39,737 bases of DNA from positions 2,405,647 through 2,445,383 of the forward strand of contig CP070770.1 of the NCBI GenBank assembly GCA_020345765.1, read 5' to 3'. The notes under the pieces were generated by a model. It ran no database searches. It saw nothing but the letters and a program-made list of their open reading frames with translations, and had not been told where the DNA came from. Position 1 is the stretch's first letter. The number at the start of each line of letters is the position of its first letter. The DNA comes from Deltaproteobacteria bacterium. Its GTDB lineage: Bacteria; Desulfobacterota; G020345765. This document shows, one piece after another, positions 24,726 through 33,827 of this stretch. A program made the position numbers and the translations under genes.

Positions 24726-25658
24726 TTAAGCTAATCCCTGTTCATATCTAATCCGGGGATCAACATAGGCATAAAGGATATCGGTAAGCAGATTTACCAC
24801 AACATAGCTAAAAGAGATAACGAGGACGCACCCCTGAACCAGGGGATAGTCCCTGGTTTCGATGGCCTGGATAAGCAGTCTTCCGATCCCGGGCCAGGAG
24901 AAAATGGTCTCGGTGATAATCGCCCCGGAAAGCAGGGCACCGGATTGCAGTCCGATAACAGTGATTATAGGAATCAGGGCATTTCTGAGGGCGTGCCGGA
25001 GGATCACCACCTTCTCCTTGAGCCCCTTGGCCCGGGCGGTAGTGATATACTCGTCCCTCAATACCTCCAGCATGCTTGCCCGGGTCATCCGGGAAAGAAT
25101 GGCGGCCAGGGCAGTTCCCAGGGTTATTGCCGGCAGGATAAGGCTTGCCACCCCTTCCCTTCCGGAGACCGGAAGCAGGTTCAGCTGGATAGAAAAAATC
25201 AGGATCAGCAGGGGACCGAGCCAGAAATTGGGCATGGATACCCCAATTAAAGCCAGGAACATGGAAGTATTGTCTATCAGGGAATACTGCCGGATCGCCG
25301 AGATTATCCCCAGGGGAACAGCGATGATAATGGCTACTACCATCGCCGCCAGAGCAAGCTCCAGGGTGGCCGGGTATCGTTCCAGAATGGTGCGGAGCAC
25401 CTTCTGCTTAAAATAGAACGAGCTTCCCAGGTCGCCGCGGACCAGGCCGCCCAAAAACTCAAGATACCGGAGGTGAACCGGACGGTCCAGGCCCAGCTCC
25501 TGGCGCAGCAGTGTCTTATCCGCTGCCTGAGCAGTTTCCCCCAGCATTATCTCGACCGGGTCCCCGGGGATGAGATAAAGGAAGAGGAAGACCAGGGTGC
25601 TCACCCCCCAGACCACCGGGACGAGTAAAAGAAGACGCCGGAAGAGATACCTTTTCAT
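24726..25658 (-). CDS. Peptide ABC transporter permease (OppB/DppB-like)
   Basis: Inner-membrane permease of 310 residues. The N-terminus RRLLLLVPVVWGVSTLVFLFLYLIPGDPV and the EAA loop (EYITTARAKGLKEKVVILRHALRNALIP) are typical of OppB/DppB. Six membrane helices are expected. Overlaps the binding-protein gene by 4 nt. Confidence 0.94.
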   Translation of the reverse strand: MKRYLFRRLLLLVPVVWGVSTLVFLFLYLIPGDPVEIMLGETAQAADKTLLRQELGLDRPVHLRYLEFLGGLVRGDLGSSFYFKQKVLRTILERYPATLELALAAMVVAIIIAVPLGIISAIRQYSLIDNTSMFLALIGVSMPNFWLGPLLILIFSIQLNLLPVSGREGVASLILPAITLGTALAAILSRMTRASMLEVLRDEYITTARAKGLKEKVVILRHALRNALIPIITVIGLQSGALLSGAIITETIFSWPGIGRLLIQAIETRDYPLVQGCVLVISFSYVVVNLLTDILYAYVDPRIRYEQGLA

Positions 25659-27214
25659 GGTTGTTCTTGGGTAAAGTAAACTTCTTTTAATGAGGTGAAT
25701 TCGCCCCCGGGATAGATCTCAAATCCCTGAATCCCTTTGGTCTGGGCAACTACATTGGTCGAATACCAGAGACTGATGTAAGGCAGTTCTTCGGCCAGGA
25801 TCTTCTGGATCCGGCTGTAAATTTCTTTCCTACTATCCTGCTCAAGGCAGCGGCGGCCCTCTTCCAGCAATCGGTCGATCTCCTCGTTTTTGTACCGGCC
25901 ACGATTCGCCCCCTGCGGGGGAACGCTCGAGGAGTGGAATACATAGTAATAAATGTCCGGCTCGGTAATCCCCACCCAGGTTAAGGTGTAGAGCTGGAAA
26001 TTACCTGATTTTATATCGGCGAAAAAAGTCCCCCACTCATAGCTCCTCGTCTCCAGTTCGATCCCGACTTCCCGAAGCTGACGGGCCAGCACCTCTCCGA
26101 TCCGCTGACGCAATCGGTTGGTTGAGGTCCGGTAGGAGAGCTTGAATCTGCTTTTCGGGCCCTCCCCGTCGGGATCCAGATATCCGGCCTCGTCCAGCAG
26201 CTTCCGGGAAGTCTCAGGACGATAATCGTATCTGGCTACCTCACCTTCGTATGCCCAGTTGGAGGGGGCGAGCAGGCCGGTTGCCGGAACCGCCAGTCCT
26301 TTCAGCAGATACTCGATAATCTCTTCCCGGTTCAGGGCATAGGCTATCGCCTGACGGACCTTTTTATTACTGAGAATTTTATCCTCCAGATTAAAACCGA
26401 TATAAGAATAATTGATCCCGTCTTTCCTGATGATTTCGATCCCGGGGTCTTCTTCCAGAATATCCATGGAATCCGGGGGAACGGAATTCTGCAGGAGGTG
26501 AACGCTTCCTTTCTTGAGCTCAAAGACCCGGGTGGTGTCGTTGGGAACTACTTTGAATACCACCGCATCAAGACGGGGAAGACCTTCATAATAGTCCGGG
26601 TTAGCATCCAATTCGATCCGGCTCCCCGGAACCCAGCGGCGGAACTTAAAAGGTCCGGTCCCCATGGGGTGTTGACCGAATTTCTCACCCTCCTGTTCGG
26701 CAATATCACGGGGGATGATCCCGACAACCAGGCTGGTGAGGAAGGGGGCGAAGGGCTCTTGGAGCTCGAATTCGATGGTATATTCATCAACGATCTTAAT
26801 TGCTTTTAGTTTCTCGAAGCTGTTGAGATGGGGGGATTTGAAAGAAGGATCCCTGATCGTCTCGAAGGTATACTTGACATCCGGGGCGGTAAGCTCGCGG
26901 CCGTTATGGAACTTAACCCCTTTCTTCAAGTAAAATCGGTAGGTGGTGGGAGTAGGGTTTTCGTATTTTTCCGTCAGGTTGGGGAGGAGGTTCGCCCGGG
27001 GATCGAGCTTCATCAGTCCGTTGAAAATTATTGAGTCGATCCGGACGGAATAGGCATCGGTGGCCAGGCGGGGGTCGAGATTGGTGGGGTTTCCCTCCAG
27101 GCCGATTACCAGCACATTTTCCTCGGGCTTTTTCTGACAGGAGCTAACTATCAGACAGAGCAGGCAGATGCCTAGCAGAAACAACCGCCAGTTAAGAGGT
27201 CCTTTCCTGCTCAT
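25655..27214 (-). CDS. Peptide ABC transporter substrate-binding lipoprotein
   Basis: Extracytoplasmic binding protein of SBP family 5, 519 residues. A lipoprotein signal peptide ends at C26 (lipobox VSSC). The family signature region reads [28 protein letters not shown], with [28 protein letters not shown] and [14 protein letters not shown] later. It is encoded between hisI and the permeases with 4-nt overlaps at both ends, so one operon is likely. SBP_bac_5 proteins bind di- and oligopeptides, muropeptides or nickel; nagZ in the operon favours cell-wall peptides, as an inference. Confidence 0.94.
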   Translation of the reverse strand: MSRKGPLNWRLFLLGICLLCLIVSSCQKKPEENVLVIGLEGNPTNLDPRLATDAYSVRIDSIIFNGLMKLDPRANLLPNLTEKYENPTPTTYRFYLKKGVKFHNGRELTAPDVKYTFETIRDPSFKSPHLNSFEKLKAIKIVDEYTIEFELQEPFAPFLTSLVVGIIPRDIAEQEGEKFGQHPMGTGPFKFRRWVPGSRIELDANPDYYEGLPRLDAVVFKVVPNDTTRVFELKKGSVHLLQNSVPPDSMDILEEDPGIEIIRKDGINYSYIGFNLEDKILSNKKVRQAIAYALNREEIIEYLLKGLAVPATGLLAPSNWAYEGEVARYDYRPETSRKLLDEAGYLDPDGEGPKSRFKLSYRTSTNRLRQRIGEVLARQLREVGIELETRSYEWGTFFADIKSGNFQLYTLTWVGITEPDIYYYVFHSSSVPPQGANRGRYKNEEIDRLLEEGRRCLEQDSRKEIYSRIQKILAEELPYISLWYSTNVVAQTKGIQGFEIYPGGEFTSLKEVYFTQEQP

Positions 27215-27594
27215 TTCTTTTCGTAGACCTTCTTTTCATCAAAGACCTTCTCCTGGCAGATCTTTAGCGAATCCCCTTCGAGCTTTCGGTAAAAACAGCT
27301 CCGGTATCCCTCGTGACAGGCCGCCATATTCTGATCGACCTTAATCAGAAGCGTATCCTGGTCGCAATCGAAGTAGATCTCCTTGACCTCCTGAGTATGG
27401 CCCGAGCTCTCCCCTTTCTTCCAAAGCCTTTTCCGGGAACGGCTGTAGAAATGGGTCCGCCCGGTAGCGATCGTCTCCTTCAGGGCTTCCCGGTTCATAT
27501 AGGCCAGCATCAGGACCTGCCCGCCGATATGATCCTGAACAATCACCGGCACCAATCCCTGCTGGTCAAAATTTATCTCATTCAGTATCTCCAC
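27211..27594 (-). CDS. hisI: Phosphoribosyl-AMP cyclohydrolase
   Basis: Third step of histidine synthesis: opens the adenine ring of phosphoribosyl-AMP. It is 127 residues, the monofunctional HisI length without the HisE domain. Motifs: [30 protein letters not shown], the metal-binding DCDQDT and [12 protein letters not shown]. Starts at GTG with GGAGG eight to ten nt upstream. Its 4-nt overlap with the binding-protein gene puts a histidine gene at the head of a peptide-transport operon. Confidence 0.95.
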   Translation of the reverse strand: MEILNEINFDQQGLVPVIVQDHIGGQVLMLAYMNREALKETIATGRTHFYSRSRKRLWKKGESSGHTQEVKEIYFDCDQDTLLIKVDQNMAACHEGYRSCFYRKLEGDSLKICQEKVFDEKKVYEKK

Positions 27595-27609
27595 CGCTCT
27601 TTCCTCCCA

Positions 27610-29454
27610 TTATCCTCGGGTTCTGTCCCCTTCTCTTGCCCGGAGGACTTTCTTGTTTACCTTCTGCACCCCCGTAAGGGGCATCTGGTCAATAAACTCG
27701 ATATACTTAGGCAAGGCATAACGGGCAACCTTGTTTCCGAGATATTCCCTGAATTCTTCCTCCTTAACTTTACCCTTGTGTCCGGATTTCAACTGGATAT
27801 ATACCTTAACCCGCTCGCTCCCTTCTTTTTCGGGATCCGTAACCCCGATCGTGGCGGCCAGCTCAACTGCCGGATGCTGATAAAGGATGTCATCTATCTC
27901 CCTGGAATAGACCTTGTTTCCCGAGACATTAATCATATCCTTAACCCGGTCAACGATATAAAAATATCCCCTTTCATCCATCTTGACTACATCACCGGTA
28001 TGAACATATCCATTCTCATCAATGCCAGAGCCTTTCTCCGGCCAGTACCCCAGCATCCTCTGGGGACCATTTATGCACAATTCTCCCACATGACCAGTTA
28101 TCATCTCGTCAAAAGAAAGTTCTCTCCCCGTATCATCAATAACTTTTATCTCGGTATCACAAAATGGTATTCCAATGGTCCCTTTCTTCTCCTCCTTTTT
28201 AAATTTTGGACGGCTCCTCAGACGCATAAGGACTGGCAATAATTTAGAGGAAACCTTCCCAATAGTCTTTCTGTCTATCTTTTTGATTATAGAGCCTAAA
28301 ATGTATCTCAAAGGTATCTGCAAAGCCTTAAATACAACCCTTACTGCCTTTCCACTCCCACCGGCCAACCTTATTATCAGCGAGGGATTAATATGGGTGT
28401 TTGGCGAACATTCTGACAGGCCGTATCCTTCGATCAATCCGCCTCCGCTTTTCTCTTCGAATTGTTCCTGGACATCCGGGGGGAGAGCGGCCGATCCTGA
28501 TATGCCCAGTATCCCGAGATCTTTCAGTTCCTCCTTTAACATTTTAATGTATTGGGTCGGTACCCCAATCTGTAAAACCGGGTAATATTCCTTGATTGTG
28601 TTTATTATTGATCTGGTGTCCCTCGAATCAACGACCAAAAGTTGAGTAGCTCCCTGGTAGGTAATGGTGTGCATAATTATATGACCGTAAGCATGGTAGA
28701 AAGGCACACCGATAAGAACAGAGAAATTTCCGTTGAGAAGATTCGCTGCCGGGCCAAAACAGGTAGCAGACTGAATAGCATTTGCCAATATGTTCTTGTG
28801 GGTCAACATACATCCCTTTGGCAGCCCGGTAGTCCCTCCGCTGAAGAGTAAGGTTTCCAGATCCTTATCAATATCTATATCTATGTCTGGCGGAGCTGGT
28901 TCATATTTTCCCATCAACTCAGTAAGCCATAGCATGTTATCTATGCTTTCGTGTTCCGGCTGATTTAGAGAGTAATCCCCAATTTTTGTTAAAATGATCT
29001 TTTCTATCCTGGATTTTTCCGTCAGGGTTTTTATTTTATTTACATCCTTATCCAAATCTTCACTCAGATATATCAAGACCTTTGGCGTCCCCTCTTTAAA
29101 TTCATGCTCTAAAACACTCAGAGGCTCCAAGAAGCTGCAGGGAATATGGACGCCACCAGCCCGGGAAATAGCATAATCTGCGATAATGAACTGGATCGAT
29201 GTCGGCAGGATTGTTGCAACCCGGTCTCCTTTTTTGATTCCCAGGTCGGCCAAAGCGGTTGCAAGTCGGTAGGCATCATCTCTCACTTCCGTATATTTGG
29301 TTTCTTTCCCCAGTTGCACTATCCCCGATGACGGGTGCTTTTCGGCGGCAACCTCAAGAAAATTAAAGACCGGGGTATTGGGATAGGGCTCCAGTGTCTT
29401 CGGGATACCACAGAGTTCGTATTCTCTAAACCAGGGTTTTTCGATTTTGTTCAT
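27610..29454 (-). CDS. Long-chain acyl-CoA synthetase-like AMP-forming ligase
   Basis: Adenylate-forming enzyme of 614 residues, probably activating fatty or other carboxylic acids to CoA thioesters in the cytoplasm. The ATP motif is LLFSGGTTGLPKGCMLTHKN. The Y/E region is GYGLSECSP, followed by TGDVVKMDERGYFYIVDRVKDMINVSGNKV and a C-terminal GVQKVNKK with the catalytic Lys region. An insertion of about 60 residues between GYGLSECSP and the next conserved block is rich in basic residues and may mediate membrane association. It is 15 nt from hisI. The start lies 3 nt after a short upstream reading frame and may be translationally coupled to it. Confidence 0.9.
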   Translation of the reverse strand: MNKIEKPWFREYELCGIPKTLEPYPNTPVFNFLEVAAEKHPSSGIVQLGKETKYTEVRDDAYRLATALADLGIKKGDRVATILPTSIQFIIADYAISRAGGVHIPCSFLEPLSVLEHEFKEGTPKVLIYLSEDLDKDVNKIKTLTEKSRIEKIILTKIGDYSLNQPEHESIDNMLWLTELMGKYEPAPPDIDIDIDKDLETLLFSGGTTGLPKGCMLTHKNILANAIQSATCFGPAANLLNGNFSVLIGVPFYHAYGHIIMHTITYQGATQLLVVDSRDTRSIINTIKEYYPVLQIGVPTQYIKMLKEELKDLGILGISGSAALPPDVQEQFEEKSGGGLIEGYGLSECSPNTHINPSLIIRLAGGSGKAVRVVFKALQIPLRYILGSIIKKIDRKTIGKVSSKLLPVLMRLRSRPKFKKEEKKGTIGIPFCDTEIKVIDDTGRELSFDEMITGHVGELCINGPQRMLGYWPEKGSGIDENGYVHTGDVVKMDERGYFYIVDRVKDMINVSGNKVYSREIDDILYQHPAVELAATIGVTDPEKEGSERVKVYIQLKSGHKGKVKEEEFREYLGNKVARYALPKYIEFIDQMPLTGVQKVNKKVLRAREGDRTRG

Positions 29455-29457
29455 TTT

Positions 29458-29517
29458 TTATCTACCTTTATCTACCTTAATCTTTGGCCACTTCGAGTTG
29501 AAATCGAGAGGTAACAT
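29458..29517 (-). CDS. Possible 19-codon leader peptide
   Basis: A short frame MLPLDFNSKWPKIKVDKGR with a strong ribosome binding site (GAGGAGG, seven nt upstream). Its stop codon is 3 nt before the ATG of the acyl-CoA synthetase gene, which lacks a strong site of its own. This is the layout of a leader or coupling peptide. It may also be only a start-site artefact. Confidence 0.35.
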   Translation of the reverse strand: MLPLDFNSKWPKIKVDKGR

Positions 29518-29541
29518 TAAATATCCTCCTCTTTAACTTGG

Positions 29542-29571
29542 AATCTCCCCACCCTTTGGGATGGAGAGATT
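29542..29571 (-). promoter_or_regulatory. Stable intergenic hairpin between two ligase genes
   Basis: AATCTCCCCACCC and GGGATGGAGAGATT pair across a TTT loop, with two single-A irregularities on one arm. There is no T run, so it is not an intrinsic terminator. It may affect mRNA processing between the two ligase genes. Confidence 0.45.
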
Positions 29572-29584
29572 CATTTAACCTCGC

Positions 29585-31474
29585 CTAACCCATGACTTCG
29601 AAGAACATGGCAACATCGGCCTCGCTTCCCTCGATCTGGATCTGGCCGCTGTTAATGGCAGTAGCACCGTCGATCTTCCTTTCGATAAGCTGCCGGAAGG
29701 CCTGGTTATACATCCTGACGATTGCGGTTGCCGGTGTCGGGGACTTCCCCTCGATAAGCTCGATATTACCCTCTTTAATGACCAGGCTCCATACCCCTTC
29801 GTTCTTACCGTAGAGTTCATACTGAATGATCGCGGACCAATTCCCGGCCTTCTCCTTTTTAAACTGGGAGGGCATTATCTGGAAGATCATGCCCGGATTC
29901 TCTATCTCGCTCTCCTCCGAGAGCCTGACAATCCCCTCGCCCTCGCGGAGCTTCCGCTTCAGCGACTTGCCCACCGCGCTGGCCGGTATCCCCAGGACCA
30001 GATCTACCTCCTTAGGAACCTTGAACTCGGCCAGTTCCTTCTGGCAAAACTCGATAATCTCTTCCGGGGTAACCTTCTTCCCGATGCGGGGAACAACGAA
30101 CGCCTTGACCTCCTCCCCGGAGACCTTGTCAGGGATGCCGATAACGGCGGCATCGTAGACTGCCGGGTGTTTGGAGATCGCATCCTCGATCTCCTTGGGA
30201 TAGATATTCTCTCCCCCTTTAATGATCATGTCCTTCTCCCGGTCTACGATATAGAAGAAACCGTCCTCGTCCATATATCCGATGTCTCCGGTATGCAGCC
30301 ACCCGTCCCGAAGCGTCTGTTTAGTTTCCTCATCAAGTCCGTAGTAACCGACCATCAAACTCGGCCCCCGGATAACGATCTCCCCTGTTTCCCCCGAGGG
30401 GAGCAGCTTTCCCTCGGGGTCCATGATCTTCACCTCCTGGCCGTCGAGGGCCGGTCCGAGCGAGCCGATTTTTTTCTTTCCTCCCCGCCGAGGACGGGTG
30501 CTGGCAACCGTGGCCTCGGTGAGCCCATACCCCTCCATCATTTCAACTCCGTAGACCTTCTCGAACTCCCGGATGGTCTCCACCGGCATGGGGGCGGCAC
30601 CGCAGACCCCGAATTTTAGGGAAGAAAGATCACACTGCTGGACTGTATCCCGGGCCTCAAGCAGGATCTTATAGACCTTGGGAACGGCGCTGAAGAACTC
30701 ACAGCCGTGCTTCTCGATTGCCGGGCCGAATTCCCGCACCGAAAACCGGCGCAGGAGCACAATCTTGAGGGCCCGCTGGATTCCGCTGATTAAGGACATC
30801 ATGGCATTCACATGGAACAGGGGAAGAAAGATAAGGGCACAGTTTTGCTCCTCACTCTCCTCCTCCCCCGGGGGGTTGAGGGCCTTCCGGAGCCCGATCA
30901 TTGTGTTCAATACATTCCCGTGATTAAGGAGCGCGCCCTTAGGCTTCCCGGTAGTACCCGAGGTATAGAAGATGAAGGCCAGATCGTCATATCCGATCTT
31001 TACCTTTTTAAGCTTAGGCGAGTTCTTCTCAATCAACTCATGAAAAGATATATTCCCCTCCTTGACAGCGTCACCGAGCTCGATAATCTTCTGGATGTGC
31101 TCCAGCCCGGGCTTCATCTCCTCAACTATGGGAAGAAATAGTGATTCGGTTACCAGAACCTTACCCTTGGAGTCATTTAGTTCGTACTTGATCTCCTCGG
31201 CCTTGAGCAAGGTATTGATCGGGCCGGCGATTGCCCCGATTTTGATCGTCCCCAGGGAGGCAATCAGGTGCTCCGGGCAGTTGGTCAGATGGATATAGAC
31301 AATGTCGCCCTTCTTAACTCCCAGGGAGAGCAGGCCGTTGGCAAAACGGTTCACCTGCTCATTGAACTGCTCGTAAGTCAACTCCCGGTCGTAGAAGGCA
31401 ATATAGACCTTTTCGCCATCGAGCCTTGCCCTCTCCTCGAGCATGTGACGGATGTTCTTATACTCAACCTCCAT
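29585..31474 (-). CDS. Acyl-CoA synthetase fused to an SCP2-like domain
   Basis: 629 residues. Residues 1-520 are an AMP-forming acyl-CoA ligase: IFYTSGTTGKPKGALLNHGN, EGYGLTEATVASTRP, LHTGDIGYMDEDGFFYIVDREKDMIIKGGENIYP and the catalytic Lys region AVGKSLKRKLREG. Residues about 525-629 are a separate domain (GNWSAIIQYELYGKNEGVWSLVIKEG, ATAIVRMYNQAFRQLIERKIDGATAINSGQIQIEGS) with the strand-helix pattern of SCP2 sterol-carrier domains. The fusion could hand a bound lipid or its CoA ester directly to the ligase. Substrate not predictable. Good ribosome binding site (AAGGAGG). Same strand as the alpha/beta hydrolase upstream. Confidence 0.9.
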   Translation of the reverse strand: MEVEYKNIRHMLEERARLDGEKVYIAFYDRELTYEQFNEQVNRFANGLLSLGVKKGDIVYIHLTNCPEHLIASLGTIKIGAIAGPINTLLKAEEIKYELNDSKGKVLVTESLFLPIVEEMKPGLEHIQKIIELGDAVKEGNISFHELIEKNSPKLKKVKIGYDDLAFIFYTSGTTGKPKGALLNHGNVLNTMIGLRKALNPPGEEESEEQNCALIFLPLFHVNAMMSLISGIQRALKIVLLRRFSVREFGPAIEKHGCEFFSAVPKVYKILLEARDTVQQCDLSSLKFGVCGAAPMPVETIREFEKVYGVEMMEGYGLTEATVASTRPRRGGKKKIGSLGPALDGQEVKIMDPEGKLLPSGETGEIVIRGPSLMVGYYGLDEETKQTLRDGWLHTGDIGYMDEDGFFYIVDREKDMIIKGGENIYPKEIEDAISKHPAVYDAAVIGIPDKVSGEEVKAFVVPRIGKKVTPEEIIEFCQKELAEFKVPKEVDLVLGIPASAVGKSLKRKLREGEGIVRLSEESEIENPGMIFQIMPSQFKKEKAGNWSAIIQYELYGKNEGVWSLVIKEGNIELIEGKSPTPATAIVRMYNQAFRQLIERKIDGATAINSGQIQIEGSEADVAMFFEVMG

Positions 31475-31600
31475 ATTTACCTCCTTTGCTCTAAGCTCTG
31501 AATTTTGAACTTTGACATTTATAATTATACTAGAATCCTTGACCCCCCTGTCCTTCGTAGCCTTGGCGAAGTAGGATGAATCCTCGAACCCTCTCCTTGC
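31475..31600. repeat. Intergenic region with low-complexity and TTCG repeats
   Basis: Contains the reverse complement of the AAATGTCAAAGTTCAAA element (about 31490-31516) and a palindromic repeat at 31551-31580 (TCCTTCGTAGCC, GGCGAAGTAGGA). A TATAAT is present on the minus strand, but no convincing -35. Confidence 0.5.
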
Positions 31601-32437
31601 TTACACCTTGACCCCATCCAGGAAATCCATAACCACCCGGTTCCACTCCTCGGCCTGTTCGATGTTTGGAACATGCCCGGCGTTTTCGAAAATGTGAAGC
31701 CGGGCACCAGGAATGGCCCGGGAGAGGGCCTCGGCTGTAGGAACCGGAGTGAGCAGATCCTCTTTCCCCACTAAGACTAAGGTAGGTGCTTTGATCGTAG
31801 CCAAAAGCCTGGTAATATCAGTCTCTTGGATCTCTACCTCCGTTCCAAAGACACCCCGGACCGTGCGGGCAAAACCGACACCGGAGCTGTTTGTAATACG
31901 TTCTTTGACCATGGCAATAATCTCCGGATTATTCCGGATGAACTGATCGCAGAACATGAGCCTGATAGCCTGGTTTGCCATTGTACCGCCCCGCCCTCTC
32001 TTCTCGGCGATATCGGCCGTGGTCATAAACATATCCGTTATCTGGCGTCTTGATTCCTGATCGACTCCGATATTGACTCCGGCGGTATCGGATAGTACTA
32101 GTGCGGTAACCGTCTCCGGGTGGGCCAGCGCAAAGGTCCAGGCAATCAAGCCTCCCATGGAGAGCCCACCCACATGGGCCTTTTCCACTCCGAGATACCG
32201 GAGGAGTTTGTATTGGTCGTCCACAAAGTTCTGGAGGGAATAACCGTCCTCAGTTATTTCGGAAAGGCCGTGCCCCCGGCAATCCCAGGTTATGACCCGA
32301 TACCTTTGCGACAGGACCGGTACCTGCGCCAGCCACATGGTGAGGTCGCCGCCAAGCCCGTGGGCCAGGATTAAAGGATGCCCGGTGCCGTTATCCTGGT
32401 AGTGAATCTTTGCCCCGTTGATAATAGTTTCCGGCAT
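31601..32437 (-). CDS. Alpha/beta hydrolase
   Basis: 278-residue alpha/beta-hydrolase fold enzyme. The nucleophile elbow is GLSMGG (S93), the oxyanion motif is HGLGG (26-30), the acid is Asp in VGKEDLLTPVP and the His is in NAGHVPNIEQ. It resembles 3-oxoadipate enol-lactonases and related esterases, but the substrate is not predictable. Ribosome binding site (GGGGGG, six nt) precedes the ATG. Next to two acyl-CoA ligases, so it may hydrolyse an ester or thioester in the same pathway. Confidence 0.9.
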   Translation of the reverse strand: MPETIINGAKIHYQDNGTGHPLILAHGLGGDLTMWLAQVPVLSQRYRVITWDCRGHGLSEITEDGYSLQNFVDDQYKLLRYLGVEKAHVGGLSMGGLIAWTFALAHPETVTALVLSDTAGVNIGVDQESRRQITDMFMTTADIAEKRGRGGTMANQAIRLMFCDQFIRNNPEIIAMVKERITNSSGVGFARTVRGVFGTEVEIQETDITRLLATIKAPTLVLVGKEDLLTPVPTAEALSRAIPGARLHIFENAGHVPNIEQAEEWNRVVMDFLDGVKV

Positions 32438-32747
32438 TTCTTTCCCCCCTTGCCTGTCTGATTATATTTTAATAATTTGGAAAAGGCAAGAATGATCTGA
32501 ATCACGAATTTTCCTCCTTCGCTCCGATATCCATCGGAGCTTCGGCGGGCAGGCACGAACCATACGAATTATTTGCCTTCCTGTTCATCGGGATTTTTCG
32601 TATTGCCAACCGGGGGAAAAAGTTGTAAAGATAAATTATTACAGATTTAAATTACTTAAAGCGTCTTCGGATAATATTTTATCTATTATTATGCTGATAA
32701 ACTCTAAATCCCAAATCCTAAATCCTAAACAAATTCTAAACGCTACA
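32438..32747. other. Intergenic region with palindromic repeats beside the IS element
   Basis: 310 bp without a gene. A palindromic TTCG repeat lies at 32515-32559 (TCCTTCGCTCCGATATCCATCGGAGC then TTCGGCGGGCAGGC). AT-rich low-complexity DNA with three AAATCC/TAAATCC words follows at about 32705-32735, up to the IS end. Confidence 0.5.
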
Positions 32748-32748
32748 T

Positions 32749-33747
32749 TCAATGAGCAAGTGCAACACTGGCGTTAAAGACTTCGTTCGGTGTTTTATAT
32801 TTAAGACATTTTCGTGGCCTGTTGTTCAGCAACGTTTCAATCAGTTTCACTTGTTCCTTAGTAATTATTGCAAAATCAGTCTTCTTAGGCAATATGCGCC
32901 TGACAAGACCAACTGTATTTTCAACTGAACCCTTTTCCCAACTATGATAAGGTTCGCAAAAATATGACGTAGTACCAAGTACCCTATTTACTAAGGCATG
33001 TTGAACATTTTCCGAGCCATTATCATAGGTTATGGTTTTACGCATATATTCCGGATACCGGCTTAAACGGAGATTAAGGGCTATGCGGAGTTCTCTCGCT
33101 GTTTTTTCTACTAACTTGGCAATATGGACCTTGCGACTGAGCCGTTCGAGAGCAACGCATAGTGCCGGGGCACTCTGACGGGAAATCATGGTATCAACTT
33201 CCCAATGTCCCGGCTCCTGGCGTTCATTGACATATACCGGGCGTTCAGCAATCGGAACTCTTTGTGGTATATGGAGCTTTCGGTGTTTGCGTGAATGCCT
33301 GCGAGGAAGCCGTTTTCGATGATGACGAGGCAGACAACGCCTGAGATCAATGTATTTGAGAGTTTCTCTATCATAAATAAACTGGTAAATAGCCTCATGA
33401 CTAATAGAATAATACCCCGGGAGATCTTGAGGCATTCTCCCGGCTATCTGTTCCGGTGACCATCCCAGTTGGAGTTTTGCGATGATGTAGGCAATAATCT
33501 TCTCATTTTTCAGCCTTGGTCGTTGAGCAGCTTGTTTTTTGCGTTTAGTCGCCCGTTCATGCGCGGGATGTGATAAATAGACATTATATACAGGCGATTT
33601 ATTGCGCTTGAGTTCTCGATAAATAGTGCTTTTATTTCTACCTAAGAATTGTGCAATTTCACCGGGTTTCTTGCCCTGTGCTCGAAGAATAGCTATCATA
33701 TCTCGTTCTTCACTGGTAATTTGTATGTATTGGTTTTTCATAGACAC
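32749..33747 (-). CDS. IS30-family transposase
   Basis: 332 residues, complete. The N-terminal HTH reads ITSEERDMIAILRAQGKKPGEIAQFLGRNKSTIYRELKRN. The DDE catalytic core is visible as HWEVDTMI, TYDNGSEN and SWEKGSVENTVGLVRR, and ends in the family pattern LIETLLNNRPRKCLKYKTPNEVF. The start is GTG 33747 or ATG 33741. The stop codon lies inside the left terminal repeat. An 11-bp inverted repeat overlaps the start and may repress transcription or block readthrough from outside. Confidence 0.95.
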   Translation of the reverse strand: MSMKNQYIQITSEERDMIAILRAQGKKPGEIAQFLGRNKSTIYRELKRNKSPVYNVYLSHPAHERATKRKKQAAQRPRLKNEKIIAYIIAKLQLGWSPEQIAGRMPQDLPGYYSISHEAIYQFIYDRETLKYIDLRRCLPRHHRKRLPRRHSRKHRKLHIPQRVPIAERPVYVNERQEPGHWEVDTMISRQSAPALCVALERLSRKVHIAKLVEKTARELRIALNLRLSRYPEYMRKTITYDNGSENVQHALVNRVLGTTSYFCEPYHSWEKGSVENTVGLVRRILPKKTDFAIITKEQVKLIETLLNNRPRKCLKYKTPNEVFNASVALAH

Positions 33748-33773
33748 TTAGGATACTAAATTATCCTAAGTGT
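33744..33773. promoter_or_regulatory. Inverted repeat over the transposase start
   Basis: ACACTTAGGAT (33744-33754) and ATCCTAAGTGT (33763-33773) are perfect 11-bp inverted repeats with an 8-bp loop. They cover the GTG start codon and run into the right IS end. In other insertion sequences such hairpins bind the transposase or sequester its start from read-through mRNA. Confidence 0.55.
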
Positions 33774-33827
33774 TGCACTTGCTTATTGAACTCGGGAACT
33801 CAAATATCAAATGTTCAAAACAAAAAA

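Larger units (their letters stand above)
32748..33790 (-). mobile_element. IS30-family insertion sequence
   Basis: A 1043-bp element. Terminal inverted repeats are TTCAATGAGCAAGTGCAACA.. at 32748-32769 and its complement at 33769-33790, 22 bp with one mismatch. The single gene is an IS30 transposase in which both ends are intact. No clear target duplication is visible; IS30 elements make only 2-3 bp. It sits between the alpha/beta hydrolase and the acyl-CoA dehydrogenase. Confidence 0.9.

Noticed and set aside
27313..28242. Plus-strand reading frame opposite hisI and the ligase gene
   Set aside because: HisI and ligase motifs occupy the minus strand; the plus frame shows no domain.
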